Positions 22,261 through 33,707 of a stretch of DNA of 64,000 nucleotides are shown here, one piece after another. The translations under genes were made by a program, and so were the position numbers. The stretch is from Gordionus sp. m RMFG-2023 (taxonomy: Eukaryota > Nematomorpha > Gordioida > Chordodea > Parachordodidae), in NCBI RefSeq assembly GCF_954871325.1, contig NC_088776.1:52036569-52100568 (forward strand), given 5' to 3'. Each line of letters begins with the position of its first letter. Within the stretch, counting starts at the first letter, position 1. The notes beneath the pieces are model-generated. The model did no database searches. It saw only the letters and a program-made list of their open reading frames with translations, and was not told where the DNA came from.

Positions 22261-23561
22261 CAGTGCTGTAAAGTAACGTCAAAATGAACGTCTTTGCTAA
22301 CTTCGTTACCTTCTTCTAGAAATAATGAGTAAAGGTAACGCAAAGTTACTCGTTACTTTAATATTTTTATTAAAAATTTAAAAAAAAAGAAAAAGAAAAA
22401 AATATTTTATTGTACTGTAAAATTACTTTTATTTATTTTTTAATATAAATAATTTAAGCCGATTTTTTATTAATATCAACCACCATTCTTTCATTTTTAT
22501 TTTAATTTCTCGTGGTAAAAATTTCAGTATCTATTTAATATTCAATCAAAATTCAAAGTAAATGTTAAATAATTATTCTATTTTATAATTTATTTTAAGA
22601 ATATTATAATCATAGTACTTACTTCTTCAAATGGAAATGATTTACCCTCCCTGGCCCCAATTTGAAACATATTTTACATCAAAAATGAAAATTAAGGGTA
22701 CATAGTCTACACTTTGTAAATGTAAATTATGTCCCAAAGGCAAATATTTTAACCTCAATGTCCATCAGTTCAAACCTAAAAAAAGCATATGAAAGTAAAA
22801 GATGAATTAATAAATTATTATTTTAAACATTACTTTAATAATAGAATATTAAATCATGGGTATCATAAAATAGCTATTAAAAAAAGTATTCTTTCATAAT
22901 ATTTTGAAAGGCTTAATTATGAAATTAAATATAAGCAATTATATTCTATAATAAAGGGCTGGGAACCAACATTAAAAACCCAAGATTAACAAAATATTGG
23001 GATTGGTTCAAAATATTATTGAGTTTAAACAATATCGTTTATTTCTTGTTTTAGTATTGCTATTGGTTTAACTTCAGATTGCTAATAAATTTAAAGAAAA
23101 AATAACGATTTAAAGAAACTTTGTATAAATATTTATGGAATAAAACTATGAAGCAATATTGTTTAAGAGAACTGAACCTAGATATTTTTCCTGATTCCTC
23201 TTTAAATGATAATTCTGAATTCGGATAAAGATAAAAAATTGGAAAATTATCTTTGGCAATCGGGATTAAAAAATAAATTAAATTTTTAAAAGATTTATCT
23301 TCAATTATTGGGCTATTCAATAAAAAATTCAGCAATTAATAACATTTTAATTAAAAAATCATAGACTGTACATTCTACAAATTAAAGAGAATAATTAACA
23401 TTTGAATATTAATAAAAAAATTGAAGCCAATCAACTTAAGATGCAGAATCCATCTATATCAAACATAAAAATAGCAAATCACTGTTGATAATTAAAACAA
23501 CCATTTTTAATTGTAGATAGCACTGAATTCATTAATAACAAAAAATTACAGCCAACCAAAA

Positions 23562-23957
23562 ATGCGATGTCTCGGCCACCTCGTATTAAAAATTAACAAA
23601 GCATATGACATCATGGCAAGGAAATTAGTGGATTTATTGTGTATCCCAAAAAGTGTCTGTACAACTGTGGATTCTTGGTCATCTTCTCATGGGTATATAA
23701 AATATATATTTTATAGATTGAAATACTTTAAAAAATCTTGTATAGGTATGACTGTACACTGGCTAAACCCAAAACCTTTAAGAAGGTTTCAGTCTGATTG
23801 GCTTATAAAAGGCTAAACCAAAAATACATATTTATCTAGCAAAAATAATCTTAGAAATTTTTACCACATACAAGATACAAAATAAAGTGAACAAATGCAT
23901 TACCGACAATGCTAGAAATTATTTAAAAGCTTTCAAGTTAAAAAAATTATAATATAA
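23562..23957 (+). pseudogene. hAT transposase, N-terminal catalytic half
   Basis: Reads CIPKSVCTTVDSWSSSHGYI and MTVHWLNPKPLRRF, then, after a frame change, IQNKVNKCITDNARNYLKAF. These are the TxDxWSS, HW and TDNAxN motifs of hAT transposases, including the first two catalytic Asp residues (VDSW and TDNA). Coding sequence stops abruptly at the Helitron boundary. Confidence 0.8.
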
Positions 23958-26323
23958 CTAGTAGATAGCCCGTCAAAAATAATGGGGAATGAGAATTTTC
24001 TTCTTAATTTTATGATAGTTGATACCTCTTATTTGAAAATAATATCCAATTTTTATTCTTTAACCCCCCCCCCCCACTTCATGTCAGGTTCAATCCGTTA
24101 AAACTATGTGTAAATACTATGGTTTAGTAAAATTAAATTTAAAGCTTTTACTTGATAATACCAATATTATTTGTTAAATATTACTGATCACTTATATTTA
24201 ATATTAAAAAAAATTCCCAGGAAAAGTACAAAGCCATAATAATTTTGAAAAATTCTTTCAAGCCCAATGAATATAATAATTTTGGTAGTTGAGAACTGAA
24301 ATAAAATATTTAAATAATCATAATGAATTTAAAAATACAATCAAAATCAGATTTTCATGGGCCACTTTTTTTTGATCAGGTCGAGTCCAGGCCTGCAAAA
24401 AAATTTGTTTTAGGCTAATGACTGACCCATAGTTAATAATAAAAAAATTCTTAAGCGTCCAAGTTCAATAATTTTGAAAAGTTTTCCTCAAGCCCAGCCC
24501 AATATAATTTATAAAAATATTTTCCAAGCCCAGCCCAACTCATAATAATTTTATAAAAAAAAATTTCTCAAGCCTGACTGAAAATATATTTACCTATTTA
24601 AAATTAAAAAATTTTCAGGAATCTAAGACTATATTAATTTTAAAAAATGTTTCCCAAGCTACGTCCAAGTCCATATTAATTGTGAAAAATATTTCCCAAA
24701 CCCAGGAAAACCCAGAATAACCTTGGATCCAGAAAAATAGGTGTGATGTTAGAGGTTTATAAAAATTAAATATGTACATATTTTTTTTGCCATTTTATAT
24801 TATTGGGAAAATTTTTCAAAATTATCATATATGAAGGGGAAATATCTGATTTACCTATCATTCTACTGGGTAGCTCCTGGTATTTATATGAAATTCATGA
24901 ATACATATTAAAGTACCATGCTGAAAATATGATCATCCTAATTTAAATTTTAAACAAACCACCACCCTTCCAAATGATTTATTACTTAGTTACAAAATAT
25001 AAATTTAAATAATTTAAATTTAAGACATTGTTATTAAATTATAATAGAAAAAATAAAAAGATATTCTAAGTTAACAAATAATAGGAGGTTAACTTTAATC
25101 ATAGTCAAATTATATATAAGTAAAACAAAAAGGTTATACATTTAATCAAAAATGTAATGATAAGTTATGAAAAACATACATTCTACAATTAAATTATGAA
25201 GTTATGAGAAAATATACAAAACTATGGAATGCATGAAGATAGGCCAAATTTTCAGAAAAGATAAATGCAAATATTTACTTATGCATAAAAATTATCTAAT
25301 TAAAAGATATATAGTTGTATAAAATTCAATGTGGAATGGATCCTTCTTATGGGTTTTAACACAAAACTCTCTAGCAAGAATAAATTTTTAGATTATATAC
25401 AATTACAAATGAATAATAATTTAGTATAAAAGACTTTTTAATTGTGCACATAAATTAAAATTACTTATAAAAATAATGGAAAATTTTAGAATAACCCCAA
25501 ATAAATATAAATTTTTAAATAACACCTCATAAGATAGGAAAATTTCTCATCCCTCATCAAATAAAGGAGAAAATTCTGATTCCCTAATATAATGGTATAA
25601 AATTTTAAATTATACATAAATTCAAGAATTAAAATAGTATTTAAATAAATCTCTTATTCCTCCTGAATTGATACTTGATGCATTTAAAGTTCTAATGATC
25701 CCTAAATATTCAGGAATAGGTATAATATTAGGTGTGTATTCTTTGTGTTTAATTATCGTGTGCAGAAATATAAAAATATAATAAAATAGAAATTAATTAA
25801 AAATTTTAACTTCCATTGCCTATTAGATATTTAAAATCCTTAAAAAAATTATTTAATATATATATAGTGTAATATTAATATAAAATTGTGTAAGAATATC
25901 TATAATATATCAGTTCAGTTGTTAGTTCTAGTATATATAATGATGTATCAGTTAGTTTTTATTGGTTTTATGGTAATGGTAGATGAATGAATGTTTAATA
26001 TGATTCTGTGGTGATTTTTAAAAAGAAAAAATTTAAAAATATCAGAATACCTATTTAATAGTTTGAATTTTGAAGTAGCTACACACTTTGAATCGGATCT
26101 TCTATTTGATTAATTTTTCCAGATTAAAAAAAAAATCATTTTGCCAGATTAAGAAAAAAAAATATTTGCTGGGATTCGAACCTAAGTCCATTAAATTTGT
26201 AAGCGAATCAAAATTAACGATTTTTTAAATATATATTATAAATTGTGAAAGTGTGCCTGTGACGGTGTGACTGTTGTTAGTGTGACTGTCATAGAGTGAC
26301 AAGGCTTTTATATATATTATAGA
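23958..26323 (-). mobile_element. Helitron, 2.37 kb, nested in the hAT transposase
   Basis: On the minus strand it begins TCTATAATATATATAAAAG (26323 down) with a GTCAC-rich subterminal block, and ends TTTTTGACGGGCTATCTACTAG|T (CTAG at 23961-23958). The TC start, a 3' hairpin relic ending GACGGG about 12 nt before CTAG, and insertion between A and T without duplication are Helitron hallmarks. No Rep/helicase ORF is visible, so it is non-autonomous. Removing it makes the surrounding hAT transposase contiguous. Inside are a GGCC-rich repeat (24370-24730) and tRNA-like sequence at about 26165-26200. Confidence 0.78.
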
Positions 26324-27330
26324 TTATTAAAAATTTATTTGAGTATATGAACAAGGAGAGGAATCGGGTGATAAAATAGTTCATATGCCATTATTTGATC
26401 TATTTGAAAATTTAAATACTAATACATTCCTGTTCAGCACACACTTTAAATCTCATTGCAAGACATTGAAAAGGCAGGTTATGTCCATATTAAAATATTT
26501 CAAAAATTATGTAAGTTAATGTGGAATAAACATGGGCAGTCTTCAAGCTGTGCAGTTATTTTAAAGGAAAACATGGGAAGATATCTGATTAAACCAATTA
26601 TAACAAGATAGAACTCTTTTTATAACTCCCTGAAATCAATAGATAGTCTTATTAAGGAGAATTGTAAAAAATTTGACGAATCTTGAGATTAATCTGAATT
26701 ACAGAGATTTTCAGATAACGACAAGTCGTTCATGAAAATTTTGGTTAGTGTTAATTAAGTAATATAATATGTATATATATGATTTTATAGGTTATGGAAA
26801 CGATTGATGGCTCTTTCAATTTTAGAGAGCGAAGAAAAAAATGCATTTAGGATATCTCACTCCCACGATAACTATTATAATATTAAAATTTAAAAAAATA
26901 GCTTTAAATAATTTCAAGTAAAGCCGCCACCCGCTATTTATATTAGATTGGCCCTAAAATTAGAGGTCAACAAAGGAAGAATGCTACCTATTTCCAGTTT
27001 GAGAAAAGATCTTGATAAAAAAGAGCAGACTTAATTCCTTTATCCAACACACATACCAGAATTTTTGCTGAGGAAATGAATAAATATCCTTATGAAGATG
27101 ATCTATCTTTTTTCAAAATAATAATAACTCTTTGAATATTTTGTATAAATTTCCCGAATTAAAATTTTTATTTATTAAATTGATACAACTCTCCCATCGT
27201 CTGCGCCAACTGAACATGTGTTTAGCACGGCGAAAGCTGTGTTGAGCAATAAGAGCTCTAGTTTGTGTGATCAAAATTATGATAATCACATTTTGCTAAA
27301 AATAAATAAAAAATTATTACTAAAAGATGT
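26324..27330 (+). pseudogene. hAT transposase, C-terminal half
   Basis: Reads CSAHTLNLIA at about 26430, KDIEKAGYVHIKIFQK, LMWNKHGQSSSCAVILKEN, then PSSAPTEHVFSTAKAVLSNK and NYDNHILLKIN at 27190-27310. This is the hAT core followed by the dimerisation motif (SApxExxFStA). Several stops and frame changes are present. Confidence 0.82.
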
Positions 27331-27400
27331 GTGTATAATTTTATATATAAAAATTTTTTTTATAAAAAGATCTTAGCTACTCACTGAATCACGGGGAAAT

Positions 27401-27500
27401 TTTTCATATTATTTATTTTTTTTTCATATTATTTATTTTTTTTTCATATTATTTATTTTTTTTTCATATTATTTATTTTTTTTTCATATTATTTATTTTT
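27401..27500. repeat. 20-bp minisatellite, five near-perfect copies
   Basis: The unit TTTTCATATTATTTATTTTT repeats without change four to five times, then decays. Confidence 0.9.
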
Positions 27501-27691
27501 TTTAATATTATTTTTTTTATTCATTTTTTTTATATAAAATAATAAATAAATAATCATCTGCATTTTGGTGGAAATTTTTATCATAATTCATTAATTTTAC
27601 AATTAAACGGAGCATATTTAAAAAAATGTGAAAATTTTCATAATTCTTTAATTTCACAATAAAAACAAGACGTGTTCTATGAAGCTTTTAA

Positions 27692-28250
27692 GTTAAGACT
27701 ATTAAATCAAATACTAACTTATTAATCAATTTTTTAGAATAAATTTTTTTTTGTGGAAAAGGTTAATATTTCAGAGAAGAAATAGTTATTTTTAGATTTA
27801 TAAATTAAAAGTAAGCACTTGTTAAATTTGGGGCATTGTTGGTTTTGAAATCTTTGAAATTGAATGACCCATAAAATTAAATATAATTTAATTGATACTC
27901 GTATATATATATAATATTGTTTTCAGTTATTATAATTTTATTAAAATTGTATCGCATAAATTACAAACAATAAAATAGTTAGGACTATTAAATCAAATAC
28001 TAATTAATTTAATCAACTTATTAGAATAAAAAAATTTTTTGTGGAAAAAGGTTAATATTTCAAAGAAGAAATAGTTATTTTTTAGATTTAAAAGTAAGCA
28101 CTTGTTTAATTTGGGCATCGTTGGGCTTAAAATCGTTGAAATTGAATGACCCATAAAATTAAATATAATTTAATTGATACTCTTATATAAAATATTGTTT
28201 TCAGTTATTATAATTTTATAAAATTGTATCGCTCAAATTAAAATACCAAA
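27692..28250. repeat. Tandem duplication, unit about 286 bp
   Basis: Both copies start GTTA(A/G)GACTATTAAATCAAATAC and share GAATGACCCATAAAATTAAA and GATACTC. They differ by small indels and substitutions, so the duplication is not recent. Confidence 0.85.
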
Positions 28251-28599
28251 TTAGACAATTTATAGCTAAATTGTTAAAATTAAAATATGACTTCATTCTA
28301 CCAGACCAAACAATAAAAAATAATATAATGTTAAAAATTTCCCTGTGATTCAGTGAGTTACCAAGATCTTAATAGTTTATTTATATTATATATTGTAGGA
28401 AAAAAATAAATATATATTGTATATAATTAATTTTTAGTAACTAGTAATCCGTTACTTTTTTGAATAGTCAGTAACGCGCGTTCCTCTTTCTAGATGTAAC
28501 GAGTAATGGTAACGCTTTCCTTTTTCAGATATAACGAGTAACGGTAAGCGTCTTTTTTGTAGTAACATTTAGAGAACTACTATTCCGAAATTGCGATTT

Positions 28600-29530
28600 T
28601 TTAGAAATGTTCAATGAAGATAATATAGTTTCAGAGGAAGGATTATAATATTTTATTGACATAATTATCAATCCGGATAAATTAAATAAATACGTTGTCA
28701 TCAATCAAGTTCATCATGGTTTATAATTGGAATAAAATTGTTATGTAAAGACATTACGTTTTTTAGATCGCTTTTGTAAATTTCGTTTTTTTGATTTACC
28801 AAAATAACCAGCAGTTGGAAAAGTGCCACTATACTATCAAAAAATTCTCACCCGATTTTGGGAAAGCATTTAAATTGATTTGACAGATTATGTTTTTGAA
28901 ACGATCCACTCACCCATTGGGTTAAAGTGCAATTTTAACACATGAATTCAACGATAATAAATAATCTACAAAATATTTGGTTACATTTGGATACATCGCT
29001 ACATAGTTCCAGATAACTGTACTTATTTAATGGAATCTGAATTTAAAACCCTTCTTTTCAAAAACTATATCAAATATTTTAGATCGAGCACATACAACCC
29101 AAAGTCAAGGGCTTTGGGCTGAAAGGTATATTCCCAAGATCAAAACGCGTCTTTATGGGGAAGAATAATTGGGATTCCGGATCTGCTCAATCTAGCCAAA
29201 ATTTTTATAATTAAGGATAAAACTCAAGATGTAATCAGTAAATCTCCTGTAGAAATAATGTTTGGCAGAACTATGTTAGATCAGTGGAAATTTTCCAGGC
29301 TATGGACAGAAAACTCCTTATAGAAATAAGTTGAACCATGAGAATTCGGAAATATTTTGATAGAGAACAAGACATCAGGATGACATGTGTAATGAATATA
29401 ATATAACTGACTGAGTCATATAACGGAAATATTACTAGTAGATACCTGATATCTAGAGCCCGTCTAAGATAACAAATTAAAGACTGTCTGGCTCAAAGAG
29501 AGTTTTAAGCACCACTTAGGTTATAATTCA
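28600..29530 (+). mobile_element. Fossil retroelement pol fragment (integrase-like)
   Basis: Coding traces including SKSPVEIMFGRTMLDQ resemble the end of the integrase core of Ty3/gypsy-type or retrovirus-like elements. No LTRs are recognised. It is broken in many places and looks old. It abuts the right target duplication of the 22261-28579 hAT. Confidence 0.45.
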
Positions 29531-29689
29531 ATTTATAGTGGGGGTGTTTCTGTAATATATTTGCTTGCTGAGTTATTTTGCCGGTCTAAAATTAGAGTGC
29601 CCCACTCTACAAAGTTGTTGAAACGGGAAAAACGATTTTCAATTATAGGAAGATGTTGTAAATAAAAAAACTGAGAATTTATAACAGAA

Positions 29690-30030
29690 ATCTGCGGTGC
29701 TCCATCTTAAAAATTAGGCACGGGCAAAAAAATTATTGGACTGGATTGTTGATGAATTTTGATGTTTGATAAAAGTGATAATCCATAAAGTGCTGTGTTT
29801 TTAATATAACCACTTCCTAATACTACAAATATTTGTTTATTTTCATTTTCAACTAAATGTATTTAGGGTTTGGTCTTGCATTTATAAAAACCAGGGCGGG
29901 TTGGATAGGGCAGCATTAGTAAAAAATTAAAAATGAAGGCTGGGTACAAATTTAGCAGGCTGGGCAAACATTAAATCCCAACTTGCCGGGCCTAAAAATT
30001 ATGATATTTACAGATCTCTTATTCCTAATA
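29690..30030. repeat. GGCC-rich non-autonomous repeat
   Basis: AATCTGCGGTGCTCC at the left and GCCGGGCCTAAAAATTATG...CAGATCTCT at the right look like decayed hAT-type termini. The interior matches 13930-14000 (GATGTTTGATAAAAGTGATAATCC). Confidence 0.5.
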
Positions 30031-30579
30031 AAAGATTTTTATTAGCGATTTATTTGATAAAATCAAAATAAGTGGAGCAAATCAAACATTTTATGAAATA
30101 TTTTTGTTCAAATCTATTTCAATTTTTATTTATGAGAATTTATTAAATAAAAGCAAAATATACTGAGGTAACTACTATAAATCAGCAAATTATACAGTTG
30201 GACACCCAATATTTAGTTCTAATTTATACCTAGTAATAATAATTTAGCTGAATAAAAATTATGCCGATATTTAATTGATACTTTTTCTATGCATATTTTG
30301 TAGTAATTTGTTTATAAAATTTAAAAAATATATTCCACAGGCGATTCTACAATATGATAACATCAATAGTATATATATAAAGCAATTATGAAAATGGCCA
30401 TAAATTTGCTGCTATAAAGTCTCAAAAAATTAATTTGAATCCAGTTTTTAATTTATATATATATATTGGAAATTAATCAATTGTAATCCACACCTCACTC
30501 AAACATTTTAAAAATGTCAAATGTAGCACTCTAATTCTGTTTAGAAAATTTGTTTATATATAATGATATAATTAATTAT

Positions 30580-30630
30580 TTATTATATATATATATATAT
30601 ATATATATGTGTATATATATATATACAAAG
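30580..30630. repeat. (AT)n microsatellite
   Basis: An almost uninterrupted TA dinucleotide run of about 45 bp. Confidence 0.9.
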
Positions 30631-30741
30631 AAAATCGCTTAAGGGGATAAATAATTAATTATTAGAATATTTTAATAATTTATTTTTGATCGCTTGATAT
30701 AAATTCGTTTACCCTATGGTCAATCAACCGAGAATAATATA

Positions 30742-31086
30742 CGGCCAGAAGGGCTGATATTAATACCATGGAGTAATGGAACTCCATTAGCATGGGATTA
30801 TACTTGTATCGACCGATTTGCTCTCTTATTTAATAACAACTCATTCGTGCGAGCTGAAAACTCTAAAATTAATAAATACACTTCCTTAACCAATTGCAAT
30901 CTCCTACCAATCGTATCCGACACAACCGGTTTTTTTAGCAATCATGCCCTAACCTTCTTCAAATCTCTTGGTAAAAAAATCCGCGCCATCACTGGTGACC
31001 CACAGGAAGGCTTCTATTTCAGACAGCGTATATCTATTGATATATGCAGATCTAACTGCATTGCCATCCACGGCTCTCTTTCTTGA
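30742..31086 (+). mobile_element. Retroelement C-terminus with PD-(D/E)XK-like nuclease motif
   Basis: An open segment of 114 codons. It reads RPEGLILIPWSNGTPLAWDY, TCIDRFALLFNN, then SLGKKIRAITGDPQEGFYF and RQRISIDICRSN before a stop. The RPxG...PW..G..LxWDxTC...D pattern, then LGxRI..IT.......QRIS..I.R.N, is a recurrent C-terminal domain of an RT-bearing retroelement family, with a nuclease-like RPDG...WD core. The RT portion is missing. A second, longer copy is at 57560-58570. Confidence 0.65.
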
Positions 31087-32490
31087 CCTCCTCCCACCCA
31101 ACATACAATTTACTATACTAATTATTTTTTTTTTTATTATACAGTTTTTTATATAGATTTTAATTTACAAATAGTTTACATGATATTTTTAATATATATT
31201 CTTAAATTACGTATATATATGTTTTACTTTTAACGTTCAATGTTTTATTTTAAAATTGTGATATAGTTTTATATAATATGATATTCCTAATATAATAAAA
31301 ATGAATTTAATTATAAAAAAAAAATTATTAGAATATTTTAATACATTTGTTTTTAATTGCTTGATATAAATTCGTTTCCTTTAATTTTAGTATTTAATAT
31401 ATTACACTTGGCAAATAAACCTTTCATGATTAAACTTTTGTATATCATTTAAATAAGCTAATCAATATTGATCATTGATTAGATTAAAATTATTTATGAA
31501 TAAAATATAATATATGATTTTACAATTAAACTTCAAAAGGTAATATAAAAATAATATTATTCAATTTGTATAAATATTTAGAAATAGCGAACAATATCAG
31601 ATCAGAAGATTGTGAAAAGTTATATATAAAACTAGATGTTAAAAACTTAGAATTTGCTTATTAAAAGTCAAACTCAAAATGAGACAATACTTTTATTTTA
31701 TAATAATCCTCTATATTTGATGGAAAAATTGCGTATTTATTGCAAACCTAGGGTAATTGTATTAATGGCCTAATCATAACTTATGAACATTCCAAACTAC
31801 CATTTTATATAGCATACCAAAACTATTTATTAGTATTATTGAGTGGTGAGTTTCATATCATCTCGATCCTGGACTGTGATCGACAAAATATATCGTCACA
31901 ACCAAATGTCTGGTCGATTAAAACTTTGACGAAAGCACTAACCCGAGCCTAAATATGCTGCATACAATACCTATAATATTGCTTTTTTAAAATTGCTTTA
32001 TATAACATCAACTAATCTTAAATAACTCTTATTTATTTCTATTAACTTAATTATATTTCCCCCTCGATTGGATCCTCTAAACGCATTTGGATTGTTCGAT
32101 TATTTTTACATCAATAATAATTTTACTGTATGGCAAATAAAATAAAGTTTATTTATTTACAGTATAATCCTAGAAAATGTTGGATATGCCAAAGTTTGTT
32201 TTAAATAAATATTGCGCCGGCTCCATAAGACTGTCGCCTTTTTGAATACCCACCATCTTACTTTCTCAGTTCTTAAAATACTTTATGGTTTTTTTAAAAA
32301 CCAATCACCAGTTATTCAAATTTTCAATCGCTCATATTTCTATCTTTTGATAGATTTATATAAAGAAATGATCAAGTCTATTAGGTAATTCAAATTTATT
32401 TTCTAGGTTATCCCAGTGCCCTCATAAATGCAAATACCTGACAATTATAGGCAACTTGAACATGGCCATGAATAGTTTTACAACTTTAAA
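31087..32490. other. AT-rich DNA between retroelement remnant and receptor relic
   Basis: No gene recognised. The 5' two-thirds of the receptor copy whose 3' end starts near 32500 should lie here if it was ever present, but I could not recognise it. Confidence 0.45.
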
Positions 32491-32499
32491 ACAAATTTG

Positions 32500-32761
32500 A
32501 TGAAAAATATTGTTAGATCATCTAATAGTAATGTTATTCTATATCTCATTCTGTAAATTCTCAGGATTTTGAAAAAGAATGTAAAGCACTTTATTATATA
32601 TTAATCATATTGATATTTATCATCATACGCTGTATTCCTTAACTTACTTAGAATCTTATAATTCAAGTCCCTATTTGGTCGGATACGTAAATTCAGCCAT
32701 CAATCCTATACTTTATTTTTTCATGCACAAGAGAGTTAAAGTTAGAAGATTAAATAGATAA
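32500..32761 (+). pseudogene. Relic of a third GPCR paralogue (TM6-TM7 only)
   Basis: Aligns with the last quarter of both intact receptors: SQDFEKECKALYYILI (end of loop 3 into TM6), a decayed TM6 where CWIP reads RCIP before a stop, then VGYVNSAINPILYFFMHK and KVRRLNR before the terminal stop at 32759-32761. The third extracellular loop is shortened and frame-shifted. Upstream, only scattered identity (AAAAATATTG...TCTCATTCTG, about 32508-32555) persists. TM1-TM5 are absent. Its 3' flank matches those of the intact genes, so it is a decayed segmental duplicate, not a processed copy. Confidence 0.85.
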
Positions 32762-33600
32762 TAAATATAAATCTTATCATGGTGGCCTTAGAGTAGATTT
32801 TAATTTGAATTATATTGCATCTTCAACATTATTAACATTTATTTTAATATTCATATTCTAAATCATATAAATATATAATGAGGTTATCACATTCTAAGTC
32901 ATGTAAATTTATTGTAGTTATCACTTTCTAAATCATGCAAAATTTATTCATCCTTCTTCTTTTTAAATATAAAATTTATATATACTATTTAAAGTAATGA
33001 TTTTAAAATAAACAATTATCTAAAGAAAAATATAATATTAAGTTACGCAATATAAAAAAATTAGTAAAGGAAATAAAAAAAACTAAATTATTTAAGAGCG
33101 TTACTAAAATAATAAAATTAAATTGCTTAAGTTGTGCGTTACATAAAAAGCCAAAAGAAATAATAAATATGATTCAATTTAAATTTATATGTTACACATT
33201 TATATTTGAAAGAAACCAGAAAGAAAAGTAAAGGTTGTATATAAACATACAAGATATATGAATAAATAAATACTCTGTCACCAAAATGGATTATTCAACG
33301 TAGTAAATGAGCTTTTTCTGTTTGGAAGTAATTTAACCTATTGTCACGGCAAGTTTAATGATAAATGGATAACGTTAATCTTTTAGAATAGAGAAAAGGT
33401 AGAAGTAGATATAAGTTATCGAGTAGTTCTAATATTGGCGAGAAGTGTAAAAGAAATAAATAAGTAGTGAGTGTCTATTGAATACAGTCTATTTCAAGGG
33501 ATTTTTAGAAGGGTATAAATTTATTTGATATTTATAATATGTCTTTAAAATTAATAATTATAAGGTATCTGTGGAGAATGTTAATATATAGTTTGATATG
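32762..33600 (+). other. 3' flank of the receptor relic
   Basis: ATGAATAAATAAATACTCTGTC (33257) and TTAGAATAGAG...GTTCTAATATTGGCGAGAAG (33383-33440) correspond to the 3' flanks of GPCR 1 and GPCR 2. No gene seen. Confidence 0.55.
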
Positions 33601-33707
33601 AAATATTAGAAATTATTTGTGATATTATCAGATTAAAGTATCTATATACAGAAATATGGTATCGGTATCTGCATCTAGATATACTTTTATAACAAGTATT
33701 GTAGCTA

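Larger units (their letters stand above)
27366..28372. mobile_element. 1-kb TIR element nested in hAT
   Basis: AAGATCTTAGCTACTCACTG at 27367 recurs inverted at 28345-28371 (complement AAGATCTTGGTAACTCACTG), followed on both sides by AATCAC(G/A)GGGAAATTTTT. There is no coding capacity. Inside are a 20-bp minisatellite (27401-27500) and a tandem duplication of about 286 bp (27692-27977 and 27978-28250). Confidence 0.75.
22261..28579 (+). mobile_element. hAT transposon with exact 8-bp duplication, carrying nested insertions
   Basis: The left end CAGTGCTGTAAAGTAACG and the complement of the right end, TAGTTCTCTAAATGTTACT, form imperfect TIRs. CTATTCCG occurs on both flanks (22253-22260 and 28580-28587). 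Both ends carry repeated GTAACG / CGTTAC motifs. Transposase pieces lie at 23562-23957 and 26324-27330. They are separated by a Helitron, and another TIR element sits at 27366-28372. The transposase has additional stops, so the element is dead. Confidence 0.88.

Noticed and set aside
27401-28250. CRISPR-like array
   Set aside because: The repeats are a contiguous minisatellite and a simple tandem duplication, with no unique spacers, in animal DNA.
30968-31156. 62-codon ORF overlapping the retroelement C-terminus
   Set aside because: Out-of-frame shadow of the 30742-31086 coding segment.
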